NCBI GenBank assembly: GCA_016124385.1
Contig: WGNU01000005.1
Location: 186,001 to 250,000 of the forward strand
Source: Alphaproteobacteria bacterium
Lineage (GTDB): Bacteria > Pseudomonadota > Alphaproteobacteria > Micropepsales > Micropepsaceae
Length of the DNA: 64,000 nt
Direction: 5' to 3'
Shown here: piece after piece, positions 18,347 to 26,843 of the stretch
Numbering within the stretch: the stretch's first letter is position 1
How the letters are laid out: each line of letters opens with the position of its first letter
The notes under the pieces: generated by a model
Told to the model about the DNA's origin: nothing
Databases searched by the model: none
The model's input: the letters and a program-made list of their open reading frames with translations, nothing else
Program-made: the position numbers and the translations under genes

Positions 18347-19644
18347 TGGCGCTCCGCCTCGACACGCGCGACAAAAGCTTCGACACCGATTTCGCCGCGC
18401 TGGTGCGCCTCAAGCGCGAAACGGCGGAGGATGTCGGCGCCGCGGTCTCGGCCATCATCGCGGAGGTGCGCGCGGAGGGCGATGCCGCGCTCGTGCGCCT
18501 CACGGCCCGCTTCGACCGCGTGACGCTGACGCCGGAAACGCTGCGGCTTACGGGCGAGGAGATCAAGGACGCGATCGCCAAGGTGCCGGCCGAGCGGATG
18601 GCCGCGCTGACGCTCGCCGCGTCGCGCATCGAGGCGTTCCACCGCCGCCAGCTCCCGCGCGATGATCTTTATACGGATGATGCGGGCGTCGAGCTCGGCC
18701 TGCGCTGGCGCCCGGTTGCCGCCGCCGGCCTCTACGTGCCGGGCGGCACGGCCGCCTATCCAAGCTCCGTTCTCATGAACGCGATCCCCGCACGGGTTGC
18801 GGGCGTTTCCCGCCGCGTCATGACCGTGCCGACGCCGGGCGGCGCGCTCAACCCGCTCGTGATGGCGGCGGCCGATCTGGCGGGCGTCACTGAAATCTAC
18901 CGCGTCGGCGGCGCGCAGGCCGTGGCCGCGCTCAGCTACGGCACGACGACGATCGCGCCCGTCGATGTCGTCGTCGGCCCGGGCAATGCCTATGTCGCGA
19001 CCGCCAAGCGCCAGGTGTTCGGCCAGGTCGGCATCGATTCGATCGCGGGCCCTTCGGAAATTCTCATCGTCGCCGATGGCGCGAACGATCCCGCCTGGGC
19101 GGCGATGGATCTCTTGAGCCAGGCCGAGCACGACGCGAACGCGCAAAGCATTCTGATCACGGACGATCGCGCATTCGCCGATGCCGTCGCGCGCGCGGTG
19201 GAGGACGCGCTGAAGACGCTGCCCCGCACCGGCACCGCGCACGCGAGCTGGCGCGATTTCGGCGCGATCATCTGCGTCGCCTCGCTCGATGAGGCGCCGC
19301 GCCTGATCGATGCGCTCGCGCCCGAGCACTGCGAGATCATGACCGCCGATCCCAAGGCCCTGGCCGCGCGCATCGCCAATGCCGGCGCGATTTTCCTCGG
19401 TCGGCACACGCCCGAGGCGATCGGCGACTATGTCGCCGGCCCCAATCACGTGCTGCCGACCGCGCGCACGGCACGGTTTTCATCGGGCCTGTCGGTCTTC
19501 GATTTCCTGAAGCGCACGACGATCGTTCACTGCACGCCGGACGCGCTCTCGGCGATCGGCCCGGCCGCGATCACGCTCGCCGAGGCCGAAGGGCTCGACG
19601 CGCACGCGCGGTCGGTTGCCATCCGCCTCAACAAGCGGCCCTGA
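18346..19644 (+). CDS. hisD: histidinol dehydrogenase
   Basis: This zinc enzyme of 432 residues performs the last two oxidations of histidine synthesis, L-histidinol to L-histidine with NAD. The family signature is visible around VDVVVGPGNAYVATAKRQ and SIAGPSEILI, with the catalytic region AEHDANAQS and HTPEAIGDYVAGPNHVLPT. The start ATG 18346 overlaps the DUF2948 stop. A 101-bp palindromic repeat follows the stop closely. Confidence 0.95.
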   Translation: MALRLDTRDKSFDTDFAALVRLKRETAEDVGAAVSAIIAEVRAEGDAALVRLTARFDRVTLTPETLRLTGEEIKDAIAKVPAERMAALTLAASRIEAFHRRQLPRDDLYTDDAGVELGLRWRPVAAAGLYVPGGTAAYPSSVLMNAIPARVAGVSRRVMTVPTPGGALNPLVMAAADLAGVTEIYRVGGAQAVAALSYGTTTIAPVDVVVGPGNAYVATAKRQVFGQVGIDSIAGPSEILIVADGANDPAWAAMDLLSQAEHDANAQSILITDDRAFADAVARAVEDALKTLPRTGTAHASWRDFGAIICVASLDEAPRLIDALAPEHCEIMTADPKALAARIANAGAIFLGRHTPEAIGDYVAGPNHVLPTARTARFSSGLSVFDFLKRTTIVHCTPDALSAIGPAAITLAEAEGLDAHARSVAIRLNKRP

Positions 19645-20339
19645 CAGGCGGCCCGAAACTGTCATGGCCGGGCGTGTCCCGGCCATCCATCGCGCCCCGA
19701 TCGACGAGAGGCGCACGCGCGTCGGCACCCTGGATGGCCGCCACAAGGGCGGCCATGACAGATTAGGGTGTCCACACTCACCGCGCCCTATCCCCGCCCC
19801 TCGCGCCGAATTCCCGCCGCGCGCCGCGGCGTGTGGAAAAGAAATCCCCATTTTGTCCCCGCCCGTCCAACCCGCGCGATGATGGCGCTATCGCACCCGC
19901 GGGGCGCATGACCGGTTAAGGCCCTGGCATGCGGGAGGCGAACGGCTGACCGGAGCGCGGGGCGCGGCCTTGCCCATCGCTCTGGGATTTGGCGTGCGAC
20001 ACCTGCGCACAGTCGAGGACAAGGCGCCGAGCCTCCATGAGGATCTGGCCCACCGAAGACGCAGAGGTTGCTCGATACGCCGGGTTACGAGGCCGCGCGG
20101 GGACGCACCGCTTGGGGTCGCCAACCCGTTTTTGTTTGCCATGGCCCGGCCCCGGCCGGCGCCCCCGCCCCCTCGCGTGAGGGGCAGAGCTGCCGAATCC
20201 CGCCGGGCGGAACGCCGCGGCGCCGCTGGCGTTTGGCAAAGGGGAGCCATGCGGTCTTTACGCTTGCGGCAATCCTGCCCTTCCCCAGGGCAAGCCCCAT
20301 GGGATATGACGGAACTGTAATGAAGTCCCTGTGTCGGCC
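19645..20339. other. 695-bp gap between hisD and the UPF0262 gene
   Basis: The gap starts with a 101-bp palindromic element (19660-19760). The remaining 580 bp hold only overlapping, low-quality frames on both strands with no convincing start or composition. One short hairpin with a T-run (GGGT/ACCC then TTTTT near 20115-20140) is a weak terminator candidate. A single near-match to a DnaA box (TGTGGAAAA near 19830) is not enough to call an origin. I cannot support a gene here. Confidence 0.5.
19660..19760 (-). repeat. 101-bp palindromic element, copy 1 (inverted relative to the others)
   Basis: The ends are TGTCATGGCC and GGCCATGACA, a 10-bp perfect terminal inverted repeat. The left end folds as GGCCGGG/CCCGGCC and the right end as GGCCGCC/GGCGGCC. 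Length and ends are identical in the copies at 52635, 54965 and 55273; the two end-hairpins are swapped here, so it lies in opposite orientation. Confidence 0.85.
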
Positions 20340-20831
20340 ATGAGCGAGATTTCGGCGGAAACATCGCCCTTCCGCATCGCGGAGGTCGTGCTCGACGAGG
20401 AAGATTTCGTCGCGGCCAATCCCCAGATCGAGCACGAGCGCAAGGTCGCGGCTTTCGACCTGATCGAGGAAAATTCGTTCCGCCCGATGAATTCGCAAGG
20501 CGGGCCCTACCGCCTGCGCCTCGCGCTGGAGGAAAACCGCCTCGTCTTCGATATCAAGAACGAGACGGGCAGCGAGCAGGGCCGGATCATGCTATCGCTC
20601 ACGCCGTTCCGGCGGGTCATCAAGGACTATTTCATGGTGTGCGAGAGCTATCATCAGGCGATCCGCACCGCGACGCCCTCGCAGATCGAGGCCATCGACA
20701 TGGGCCGCCGCGGCCTGCACAACGAGGCCTCGCAGATCCTGAAGGAACGGCTGGACGGTAAGATCGACATGGATTTCGACACCGCGCGCCGTCTCTTCAC
20801 GCTTATTTGCGCCCTTCACTTCAAGGGCTGA
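20340..20831 (+). CDS. UPF0262 family protein
   Basis: A protein of 163 residues that fits the alphaproteobacterial UPF0262 family in length and sequence ([32 protein letters not shown]). The function is unknown. The C-terminal helix containing [15 protein letters not shown] is conserved-looking. ATG 20340 is preferred over the GTG at 20331. It is followed within 6 bp by the phosphatase-like gene, its normal neighbour. Confidence 0.88.
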   Translation: MSEISAETSPFRIAEVVLDEEDFVAANPQIEHERKVAAFDLIEENSFRPMNSQGGPYRLRLALEENRLVFDIKNETGSEQGRIMLSLTPFRRVIKDYFMVCESYHQAIRTATPSQIEAIDMGRRGLHNEASQILKERLDGKIDMDFDTARRLFTLICALHFKG

Positions 20832-20837
20832 ACGGGC

Positions 20838-21293
20838 TTGGCGCGCGGGCCCGACGGCGAGGATCTGCCGGACGCCGTGCTGTTCGCGTGCACGCAGAAC
20901 GCCGTGCGCTCGCCGATGGCCTCCGCGCTCCTGCGGCATTATCTCGGGCGCTTTCTCTACGTGACCTCGGCGGGCGTGCGCCCCGGCGATCTCGATCCGA
21001 TGGCGGTCGAGGTGATGAACGAATGGGGCATCGACATGCACGGGCATCACCCCAGGAGCTTTGAGGAGCTGGACGACAGCTCGTTCGATCTGATCGTCTC
21101 CCTCTCGCCCGAGGCGCAGCACAAGGCGGTCGAGCTCACGCGCACCATGGCGGCCGACGTCGAATTCTGGCCGACCCTCGATGCGACCGCGATCGAGGGC
21201 TCGCGCGAGCAGCGGCTCGATGCCTACCGCGCCGTGCGCGATCAACTGGCCGCGCGCATCAAGAAGCGCTTCATGAGCCAGCCGCCGCCGTGA
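20838..21293 (+). CDS. low-molecular-weight phosphatase family protein
   Basis: A protein of 151 residues with the phosphatase P-loop CTQNAVRS (CX5RS) near residue 18 and the general-acid region WPTLDATA. This is the fold shared by LMW protein tyrosine phosphatases and thioredoxin-type arsenate reductases. No second catalytic Cys cluster typical of ArsC is evident, so phosphatase-like activity is more likely. The start is a TTG, 6 bp after the UPF0262 stop. Confidence 0.8.
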   Translation: MARGPDGEDLPDAVLFACTQNAVRSPMASALLRHYLGRFLYVTSAGVRPGDLDPMAVEVMNEWGIDMHGHHPRSFEELDDSSFDLIVSLSPEAQHKAVELTRTMAADVEFWPTLDATAIEGSREQRLDAYRAVRDQLAARIKKRFMSQPPP

Positions 21294-21413
21294 AGCCGAA
21301 GGCTTCAACCCTTGATTTTTGAGGTCAGAGGCGCAATGTCCCGGGCTGCGGCGTGTGGGGCAAGGCTGGGCCGGCCGTGATCCCGCAAACCCGACAAAAA
21401 CAATTGGTGCTGG

Positions 21414-21632
21414 ATGTCGAAAGAAGAACTCCTGGAATTCCCGGGAACCGTCCTTGAATTGCTGCCGAACGCGACCTTCCGTGTGCAGCTTGAGAATGAG
21501 CACGTCGTGATCGCGCATACCGCGGGCAAGATGCGCAAGAACCGGATCCGCGTGCTGGCGGGCGACAAGGTTCTCATCGAAATGACGCCCTATGACCTCA
21601 CCAAGGGCCGCATCACGTATCGCTTCAAATAG
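21414..21632 (+). CDS. infA: translation initiation factor IF-1
   Basis: A 72-residue OB-fold protein that binds the 30S A site with IF2 and IF3. The sequence has the canonical IF-1 ending ([16 protein letters not shown]) and [14 protein letters not shown] in the middle. maf starts 6 bp after its stop. Confidence 0.97.
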   Translation: MSKEELLEFPGTVLELLPNATFRVQLENEHVVIAHTAGKMRKNRIRVLAGDKVLIEMTPYDLTKGRITYRFK

Positions 21633-21638
21633 CGTGCG

Positions 21639-22241
21639 ATGAGCCGCCCGCTCCTCGTCCTGGCGAGCGCGAGCCCGCGCCGCCGCGACTTGCTGGCGCA
21701 GATCGCCGTGACGCCCGATCGGGTGCTCGCCCCCGCGATCGATGAAACACCCAAGAAGGCCGAACTCCCGCGCGCCTATGCGATCCGCATGGCGGGCGGG
21801 AAGCGCGCGGCGGCACTTGGCGCCTGGCGCGCCGAGGGCGGCGATGCAGGCGCGCTGATCTTGGCCGCCGACACGGTCGTGGCGTGCGGGCGGCGCATTC
21901 TTCCCAAGGCGGAAAACGAGCGCGAGGTGCGCGACTGCCTGGCGCTCCTCTCCGGCCGGCGCCATCAAGTGATGACCGCGATCGCGCTCGCCGCCGGCGG
22001 GAACATGCCCGCCGTGCGCGTCGTGCTGGCGCGCGTGACGCTGAAGCGCCTCAGCGATCGCGAGATCGCCGCCTATGCCGCGAGCGGTGAAGGCATCGGC
22101 AAGGCGGGCGGCTATGCGATCCAGGGCCGCGCGGGCGCCTTCGTGAAGGCGATCAACGGATCTTGTTCCGCGATCGTCGGCTTGCCGCTCTTGGAGACGG
22201 CCGCGCTCCTGGCCGCGCACGGCTTTCCCCCTGGGCAATGA
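21639..22241 (+). CDS. maf: Maf-family nucleoside triphosphate pyrophosphatase
   Basis: A protein of 200 residues that hydrolyses noncanonical or canonical NTPs/dNTPs to monophosphates. Family motifs include LASASPRRRDLL at the N terminus, AADTVVACG and GKAGGYAIQGRAGAFV. It is placed between infA and the RNase G gene, as in related genomes. Confidence 0.93.
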   Translation: MSRPLLVLASASPRRRDLLAQIAVTPDRVLAPAIDETPKKAELPRAYAIRMAGGKRAAALGAWRAEGGDAGALILAADTVVACGRRILPKAENEREVRDCLALLSGRRHQVMTAIALAAGGNMPAVRVVLARVTLKRLSDREIAAYAASGEGIGKAGGYAIQGRAGAFVKAINGSCSAIVGLPLLETAALLAAHGFPPGQ

Positions 22242-22283
22242 TGTGCTGATCTAGACGCTGCGTAATTCGGTTAAGGGGCATGG

Positions 22284-23795
22284 ATGGCCCAGGATGTGTT
22301 GATCAATGTCGGTGCCGGGGAAACCCGTGTCGCCGTCGTTGCCGATGGCCGGCTGGAGGAATTCTATCTCGAGCGCACGATCGGCCCGAACGCGCTTGGC
22401 GGGCGCGCCGGGCGCTCGCTGCTCGGCAACATCATCATCGGCCGCGTGCAGCGCGTGCTGCCGGGGATGCAGGCCGCCTTCGTCGATGTCGGGCTGGAGC
22501 GCGCGGGCTTTCTAGGCGCGAAGGAAGCGCGCTGCCTCGCCGACCTGCCGAGCTTTCATGAAGGCGCGGCGCCCTGCATCTCGAAATTGCTTCTGGAAGG
22601 TCAGGCGCTCCTCGTCCAGGTGGTGAAGGACCCGATCGGCGATAAGGGCGCGCGGCTCTCCGCAAACGTGACGCTGCCCGGTCGCCTGCTCGTCTTCGTG
22701 CCGAACCAGCGGGGCCTTGCGCTTTCGCGCCGCATCGAGGACGAGGCGGAACGCGCGCGCCTGCAGGCGATCGTTGAGCGGCTGATCGCGAACGGCGAGG
22801 GCCGCTTCATCACGGGCGCCGGCTACATCGTGCGCACCGCCGCCGTCGGGCGCGACGAGGCCGAACTCGCCGAGGATGCCGAGCGCCTGGCCGAGGCCTG
22901 GCGTGCGCTCGCCTTGAAGCGCCAGGGCGCGCATCCGCCCGCGACCCTCTATTACGACCTCGACACGGTCGAGCGCACGCTGCGCGATTTCGTCGACGAT
23001 GAAACCGGCCGTGTGCTGATCGATGACCCCGATGCCTTCGCGCAGGCGAAAGCCTACGCCGCCCGCGCGATGCCGGAGGCCGAGGCGCGCGTCACGCTTC
23101 ACAACGGCCCCGATTTCCTCTTCGATCTCTACGACCTCGAACCGCAGATCGAGGCGCTCCTGCGCCCGCGTGTCGGCCTGCGCTGCGGCGGCTGGATCAC
23201 GATCGAGACGACCGAGGCGTTGACCGCGATCGACGTCAATTCCGGCAGCCTCACCGACACGACCGGCCTTGAAGAGACGAGCGTGCGCACCAATCTCGAT
23301 GCGGCGGCCGAGATCGGCCGCCAATTGCGGCTGCGCGGGATCGGCGGGCTTGTTGTCATCGATTTCATCCATATGGGCGACCCGGAGAACATCGCCTGCG
23401 TGCTCCAGACGCTCGCGATGGGGTTGGGCCGCGACCGGGTGCCGACGCAGATCTCGTGTTTTTCCGAATTCGGCCTCGTCGAGCTCACGCGCAAGCGTAC
23501 GCGCGACCCTTTGCTGAAATGCCTGACCGAGCCTCTCGAAGGGTGTTACGGCGGGCGCATCAAGACGGTCGAAACCCTCGGCTGCGAAGTGCTGCGCCGG
23601 CTCGAGCGCGAGGCGCGCGCGCGGCCCGGCCGGGCGTTGACGGTCTGCGTCGGGCCCGAGCTGGCCGGCTGGTTCGGCGAGAACGCCGCCTCAATCGAGG
23701 AGGCGCTGCGCCGCCGCGGCGTTGCGCGCTACGTCGTCGATCGGCGCGAGAGCTGGCCGCGCATGCGCCACGATATCGCCGAGCAACGCTCGTGA
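22284..23795 (+). CDS. rng: ribonuclease E/G family protein
   Basis: A ribonuclease of 503 residues for rRNA 5' processing and mRNA decay. The S1 domain lies at the N terminus (LGNIIIGRVQRVLPGMQAAF). DNase I-like catalytic acids sit in TAIDVNSGS and VVIDFIHM. The zinc-link segment is unusual. Where E. coli enzymes have CPxCxG after LTEP, this one reads LTEPLEGCYGG, leaving one of two cysteines. Length is RNase G-like, with no long C-terminal scaffold. yacG starts inside its last codons. Confidence 0.9.
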   Translation: MAQDVLINVGAGETRVAVVADGRLEEFYLERTIGPNALGGRAGRSLLGNIIIGRVQRVLPGMQAAFVDVGLERAGFLGAKEARCLADLPSFHEGAAPCISKLLLEGQALLVQVVKDPIGDKGARLSANVTLPGRLLVFVPNQRGLALSRRIEDEAERARLQAIVERLIANGEGRFITGAGYIVRTAAVGRDEAELAEDAERLAEAWRALALKRQGAHPPATLYYDLDTVERTLRDFVDDETGRVLIDDPDAFAQAKAYAARAMPEAEARVTLHNGPDFLFDLYDLEPQIEALLRPRVGLRCGGWITIETTEALTAIDVNSGSLTDTTGLEETSVRTNLDAAAEIGRQLRLRGIGGLVVIDFIHMGDPENIACVLQTLAMGLGRDRVPTQISCFSEFGLVELTRKRTRDPLLKCLTEPLEGCYGGRIKTVETLGCEVLRRLEREARARPGRALTVCVGPELAGWFGENAASIEEALRRRGVARYVVDRRESWPRMRHDIAEQRS

Positions 23796-23986
23796 GCGCG
23801 CGGCGCTGCCCCGTCTGCGACCGTCCGAGCATCGAGGCGATGCGCCCCTTCGGCTCGCGCCGCGGCGCCGATGTCGATCTCTCGCGCTGGCTGAAGGGCG
23901 CCTACCGCATTCCGGGCGAAACGGCCAAGGAAACCGACGAGGACGCGGCCGGGGGGCGTCTGGACAGGGGTCCTCAAACCCCCTAA
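23792..23986 (+). CDS. yacG: YacG-type DNA gyrase inhibitor with degenerate zinc site
   Basis: A 64-residue protein starting at the GTG that overlaps the rng stop (GTGA). Typical YacG binds one zinc through CPxC and a second pair in RPFCSxRCxxxDL, and inhibits GyrB. Here the first pair is intact (RRCPVC). The second reads RPFGSRRGADVDLSRWL, with Gly in place of both cysteines (GGC codons where TGC is expected). The rest, including DLSRWLKGAYRIPGE, is normal. It may fold without zinc or be non-functional; a sequencing error at two codons is less likely. Confidence 0.85.
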   Translation: MSARRCPVCDRPSIEAMRPFGSRRGADVDLSRWLKGAYRIPGETAKETDEDAAGGRLDRGPQTP

Positions 23987-24025
23987 ACAGCCAATCCTTT
24001 CGCGGCGGGCCCAGCCCGCAGGCAG

Positions 24026-24098
<73 letters not shown>

Positions 24099-24203
24099 CC
24101 AGCACCCTCACCGTCCCGCCGGGAGGGATTGCCGCACAAATCGATTTTCCTGTGCCGCGCGCGCCACTTATCATGCGAGAATCAGAACGGGAGGGGCGCG
24201 TCG

Positions 24204-25100
24204 ATGCCCGGGCGTATGGCGTTGGATCTTGTCCGCTTTCAGGCGGACGTGGCTTGGGCCACCGGTGAGTGGGGCTCGAAACTGTTGGCCGAGCCGTTTC
24301 TGCGGCAGATCTGCCCGATGGGCGACGGCTGGCATCCGGTGTTGACGATACCTGGCTTCGCGGGGCCGGAAGTGACGCTCCGCCCGCTGAACCGGTTCCT
24401 GAACGCGCAGGGCTTCCGCGCCATCGGCTGGGGGCAAGGTACCAATCGCGGCCCGCGCAGCGCCGCGCATCTCGATCGCATGACCGAGCGTGTCGTCAAG
24501 AAGATCGAGCGCCTGGCTGACATTCACGAGCGCAAGGTCTCCCTCATCGGCCAGAGTCTTGGCGGCATCTATGCGCGCGAGGTGGCACGCGCGGCGCCCG
24601 ATCTCGTCGATCGCGTCATCACGCTGGGCAGCCCCGCCTATCTGGGCGCGAACCGGATCATGACGATCAACAAGCTCGTTGATTCCGTCGCGCGTTTCTC
24701 GACCGGTAAGAGCCACGATGAGCACGCGGAGCTGGCGCGCCTCACCGAGATCCACAAGGCGCCGCCCAAGGTGCCGCTGGTGTCGATCTTCAGCGCGCTC
24801 GATGGGGTCGTCGCGCCGGAGGCCGCGCTCATTCCCTCCACCGATCTTCAGCAGTCTGACGGTGTGCCGCGCGAGAACATCGAAATCCTGGGCAGCCATT
24901 GCGGCATGGGGGTGGCCCCGATCGCGCTGCTGGCGATCACTGACAGGCTGACGGTTGATCCCGCTCATTGGCGCCCCTTCGATCCCGACCTCTATTTGAA
25001 GGGGCCGCTGCGCTTTCTGTCCTTTCTCGCCTATCCCCGCCGGGCACGCGACGTCGCGTCGCAGATGTTCCCCGAGGATGGTCCGATTTCAGTGGCTTAG
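24204..25100 (+). CDS. alpha/beta hydrolase, lipase-like
   Basis: A protein of 298 residues with a lipase fold. The nucleophile elbow is GQSLGGIYA (Ser near residue 118), the acid lies in FSALDGVVAPEA and the catalytic His in LGSHCGMGVAP. The stretch before the elbow resembles PGAP1/class-2-lipase-type proteins. There is no signal peptide, so it is probably cytoplasmic. The start ATG 24204 is preceded by GGGAGGGG. The adjacent phasin gene hints at lipid or polyester metabolism; the substrate is unknown. Confidence 0.78.
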   Translation: MPGRMALDLVRFQADVAWATGEWGSKLLAEPFLRQICPMGDGWHPVLTIPGFAGPEVTLRPLNRFLNAQGFRAIGWGQGTNRGPRSAAHLDRMTERVVKKIERLADIHERKVSLIGQSLGGIYAREVARAAPDLVDRVITLGSPAYLGANRIMTINKLVDSVARFSTGKSHDEHAELARLTEIHKAPPKVPLVSIFSALDGVVAPEAALIPSTDLQQSDGVPRENIEILGSHCGMGVAPIALLAITDRLTVDPAHWRPFDPDLYLKGPLRFLSFLAYPRRARDVASQMFPEDGPISVA

Positions 25101-25126
25101 CGCCCCCAATCCCGGTCCTCGCGGGG

Positions 25127-25170
25127 TTGACATTTGTTGCGGTGCAGCACAGATATGCTGCGGCGCACGT
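25127..25170 (+). promoter_or_regulatory. phasin promoter with two palindromic TGC/GCA sites
   Basis: TTGACA (25127-25132) is followed by an inverted repeat TGTTGC-N3-GCAGCA (25135-25149). A second, partial site TGCTGC-N3-GCA lies 21 bp on (25156-25170). The repeats cover the -35/-10 spacer, a repressor-like position. They resemble the CTGC-N-GCAG sites reported for the PHB regulator PhaR in Paracoccus and Rhodobacter. The -10 is poorly defined. Confidence 0.45.
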
Positions 25171-25284
25171 AAGGCGCCTTCTGAGTTGCGCAACGGATGG
25201 GGTTGCCGCTGGCTCTGCGCCTTCTCCCCCGTTGAAAGACATGGAAAATCTGGGCCCGGGGTGGCCCTCACGAGGTGAAAAAAA

Positions 25285-25926
25285 ATGGCTGAAAATATCT
25301 CGATGAATGGCGCCGCGGACGAGACCCCGGCGACCGTGGCGGCCGCGAAGCCCGCGAAGGCTCCCAAGGCCCGTAAGACCACCAAGCCGGCTGCCAAGCC
25401 CTCGAAGGCGGCCAAGACGGTGAAGGCGAGCGCGGCTGCGCCTCGCAAGGCCGCCAAGGCCTCCGGCGAAGGCATGTCGGCAGTCTTCACGTTCCCGGCC
25501 TTCGACAAGATCTCCGACGAAATCCGCGAGCGCTTCGCCGACACGGCAGAACGTGTGCGCGAGACGTTTGGCTCGGTCGGCGGCGGTTTCGGAGCGGCCC
25601 GCGAGACGGCGAGCGAGGCCCTCGAGGCCCTCAAGGAAAGCTATGGCCGCGCCGGCAAGGGCGTGCGCGAGGTCAATCTTCAGGCGCTCGAGTTTGCGCA
25701 GGACGACGCCAACCGCTTCTTCGACATGGTCAAGGCCGTGTTCGGCGCGGGCTCGGTGAAGGAAGCGCTCGAGATCCAAGGCGATTTCGTCCGCACGCAG
25801 TTCCAGACGCAGGTTCGCCAGGCCCGCGAAATTGGCCAAATGAGCATCGAAGCGACTCGCGAGGCCATTACGCCGATTTCCGAGACGGTTTCGGAAGTCG
25901 TCAGCAAGGTTCGCAAGGCGGCCTAA
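25285..25926 (+). CDS. phasin with Lys/Ala/Pro-rich N-terminal tail
   Basis: A protein of 213 residues. Residues 15-60 are a low-complexity Lys/Ala/Pro tail like histone H1. From about 70 on there is a helical phasin domain (FDKISDEIRERFADTAERV ... EALEIQGDFVRTQFQTQ). Phasins coat polyhydroxyalkanoate granules, and such tails in some family members bind DNA, which could link granules to the nucleoid. SD AGGTG precedes the ATG. The upstream palindromes suggest granule-responsive control. Confidence 0.88.
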   Translation: MAENISMNGAADETPATVAAAKPAKAPKARKTTKPAAKPSKAAKTVKASAAAPRKAAKASGEGMSAVFTFPAFDKISDEIRERFADTAERVRETFGSVGGGFGAARETASEALEALKESYGRAGKGVREVNLQALEFAQDDANRFFDMVKAVFGAGSVKEALEIQGDFVRTQFQTQVRQAREIGQMSIEATREAITPISETVSEVVSKVRKAA

Positions 25927-26003
25927 GCAAGCATGGAGTGTCCGGAGCCGGATCTTCCGGCTCCGGATTGCGATCTCGACCACGACGCGAGGATATCGCA
26001 ATC

Positions 26004-26822
26004 ATGACTCGACGCGAGACGCCGCGCCGGCCGACGGCGCTCGTCACCGGCGCGTCATCCGGTATCGGACGGGAACTGGCCCGCGTTTATGCCGAGAACG
26101 GCCATCATGTCGTTCTCGTCGCGCGTCGCCAGGACCGGCTCGAGGCGCTTGCCGCTGAACTGTCGGCGGCCCATGGCGTGAGGGCCATTCCCATCGCGCT
26201 CGATCTGCTCGATCCCGCGGCGCCTGAAGTGCTCTTTGATCGCACGGTCGGCGCGCGGATCGATATTGACGTGCTCGTGAACAACGCGGGCTTCGGGCAT
26301 TTCCGCGACTTTCTCGACACGCGCATGGCGGAACACGCCAGCGTCGTGCATCTGAATGTCGTGGCGCTGACGCAGCTGACACATCTCTTTCTGCCGGAGA
26401 TGATCAAGCGCGGCCGCGGCAGCATCCTTAACATTGCATCGGTTGCGGCGTTCTCGCCTGCGCCCTCTGCCGCTGTCTACGGCGCAACGAAGGCTTATGT
26501 GCTCTCGCTCTCTCAGGCCTTGGCGGCCGAACTCGAAGGCACGGGCGTCACCGTGACGGCATTGTGCCCGGGACTGACGGAGACGGAGTTTTCAGAGGTC
26601 GCAACCGGCCGCTCCAAGCCGCGTGCGCTTGTCCCCAGCATGATGAAGGCGACAGCGCGCGATGTCGCGCTCGCCGGCTATCGCGCAGCCTCTGCCGGCG
26701 AAGAGGTGCATATCAATGGCCTTGCTTATCGCGCCGGCATCGAATGGCTCAGGTGGCAGCCCCGTTTCGTGACGCGCGCGTTCAGCCGGGTGCTCGGCCG
26801 CCAATTGCAGAGCGGCTTCTAG
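26004..26822 (+). CDS. SDR family NAD(P)-dependent oxidoreductase
   Basis: A classical short-chain dehydrogenase of 272 residues: cofactor motif TGASSGIG near residue 16, NNAG at the end of beta-4, and the catalytic YxxxK in YGATKAY. Position after the phasin would fit a 3-ketoacyl reductase role, but it lacks obvious PhaB features and is closer to DltE-like SDRs. The start at ATG 26004 removes an unlikely extension. It is convergent with the response regulator, 21 bp away. Confidence 0.85.
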   Translation: MTRRETPRRPTALVTGASSGIGRELARVYAENGHHVVLVARRQDRLEALAAELSAAHGVRAIPIALDLLDPAAPEVLFDRTVGARIDIDVLVNNAGFGHFRDFLDTRMAEHASVVHLNVVALTQLTHLFLPEMIKRGRGSILNIASVAAFSPAPSAAVYGATKAYVLSLSQALAAELEGTGVTVTALCPGLTETEFSEVATGRSKPRALVPSMMKATARDVALAGYRAASAGEEVHINGLAYRAGIEWLRWQPRFVTRAFSRVLGRQLQSGF

Positions 26823-26843
26823 CGCGCCGCGTGGCTCCCTTGA

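Noticed and set aside
19820-19850. Possible replication origin near hisD (TGTGGAAAA resembling a DnaA box)
   Set aside because: Only one imperfect box, no cluster, and none of the usual origin-neighbour genes (hemE, dnaA).
20838-21293. Arsenate reductase
   Set aside because: The P-loop CX5RS is shared, but the extra redox cysteines of thioredoxin-type ArsC are not visible and the gene is in a housekeeping block with no ars genes.
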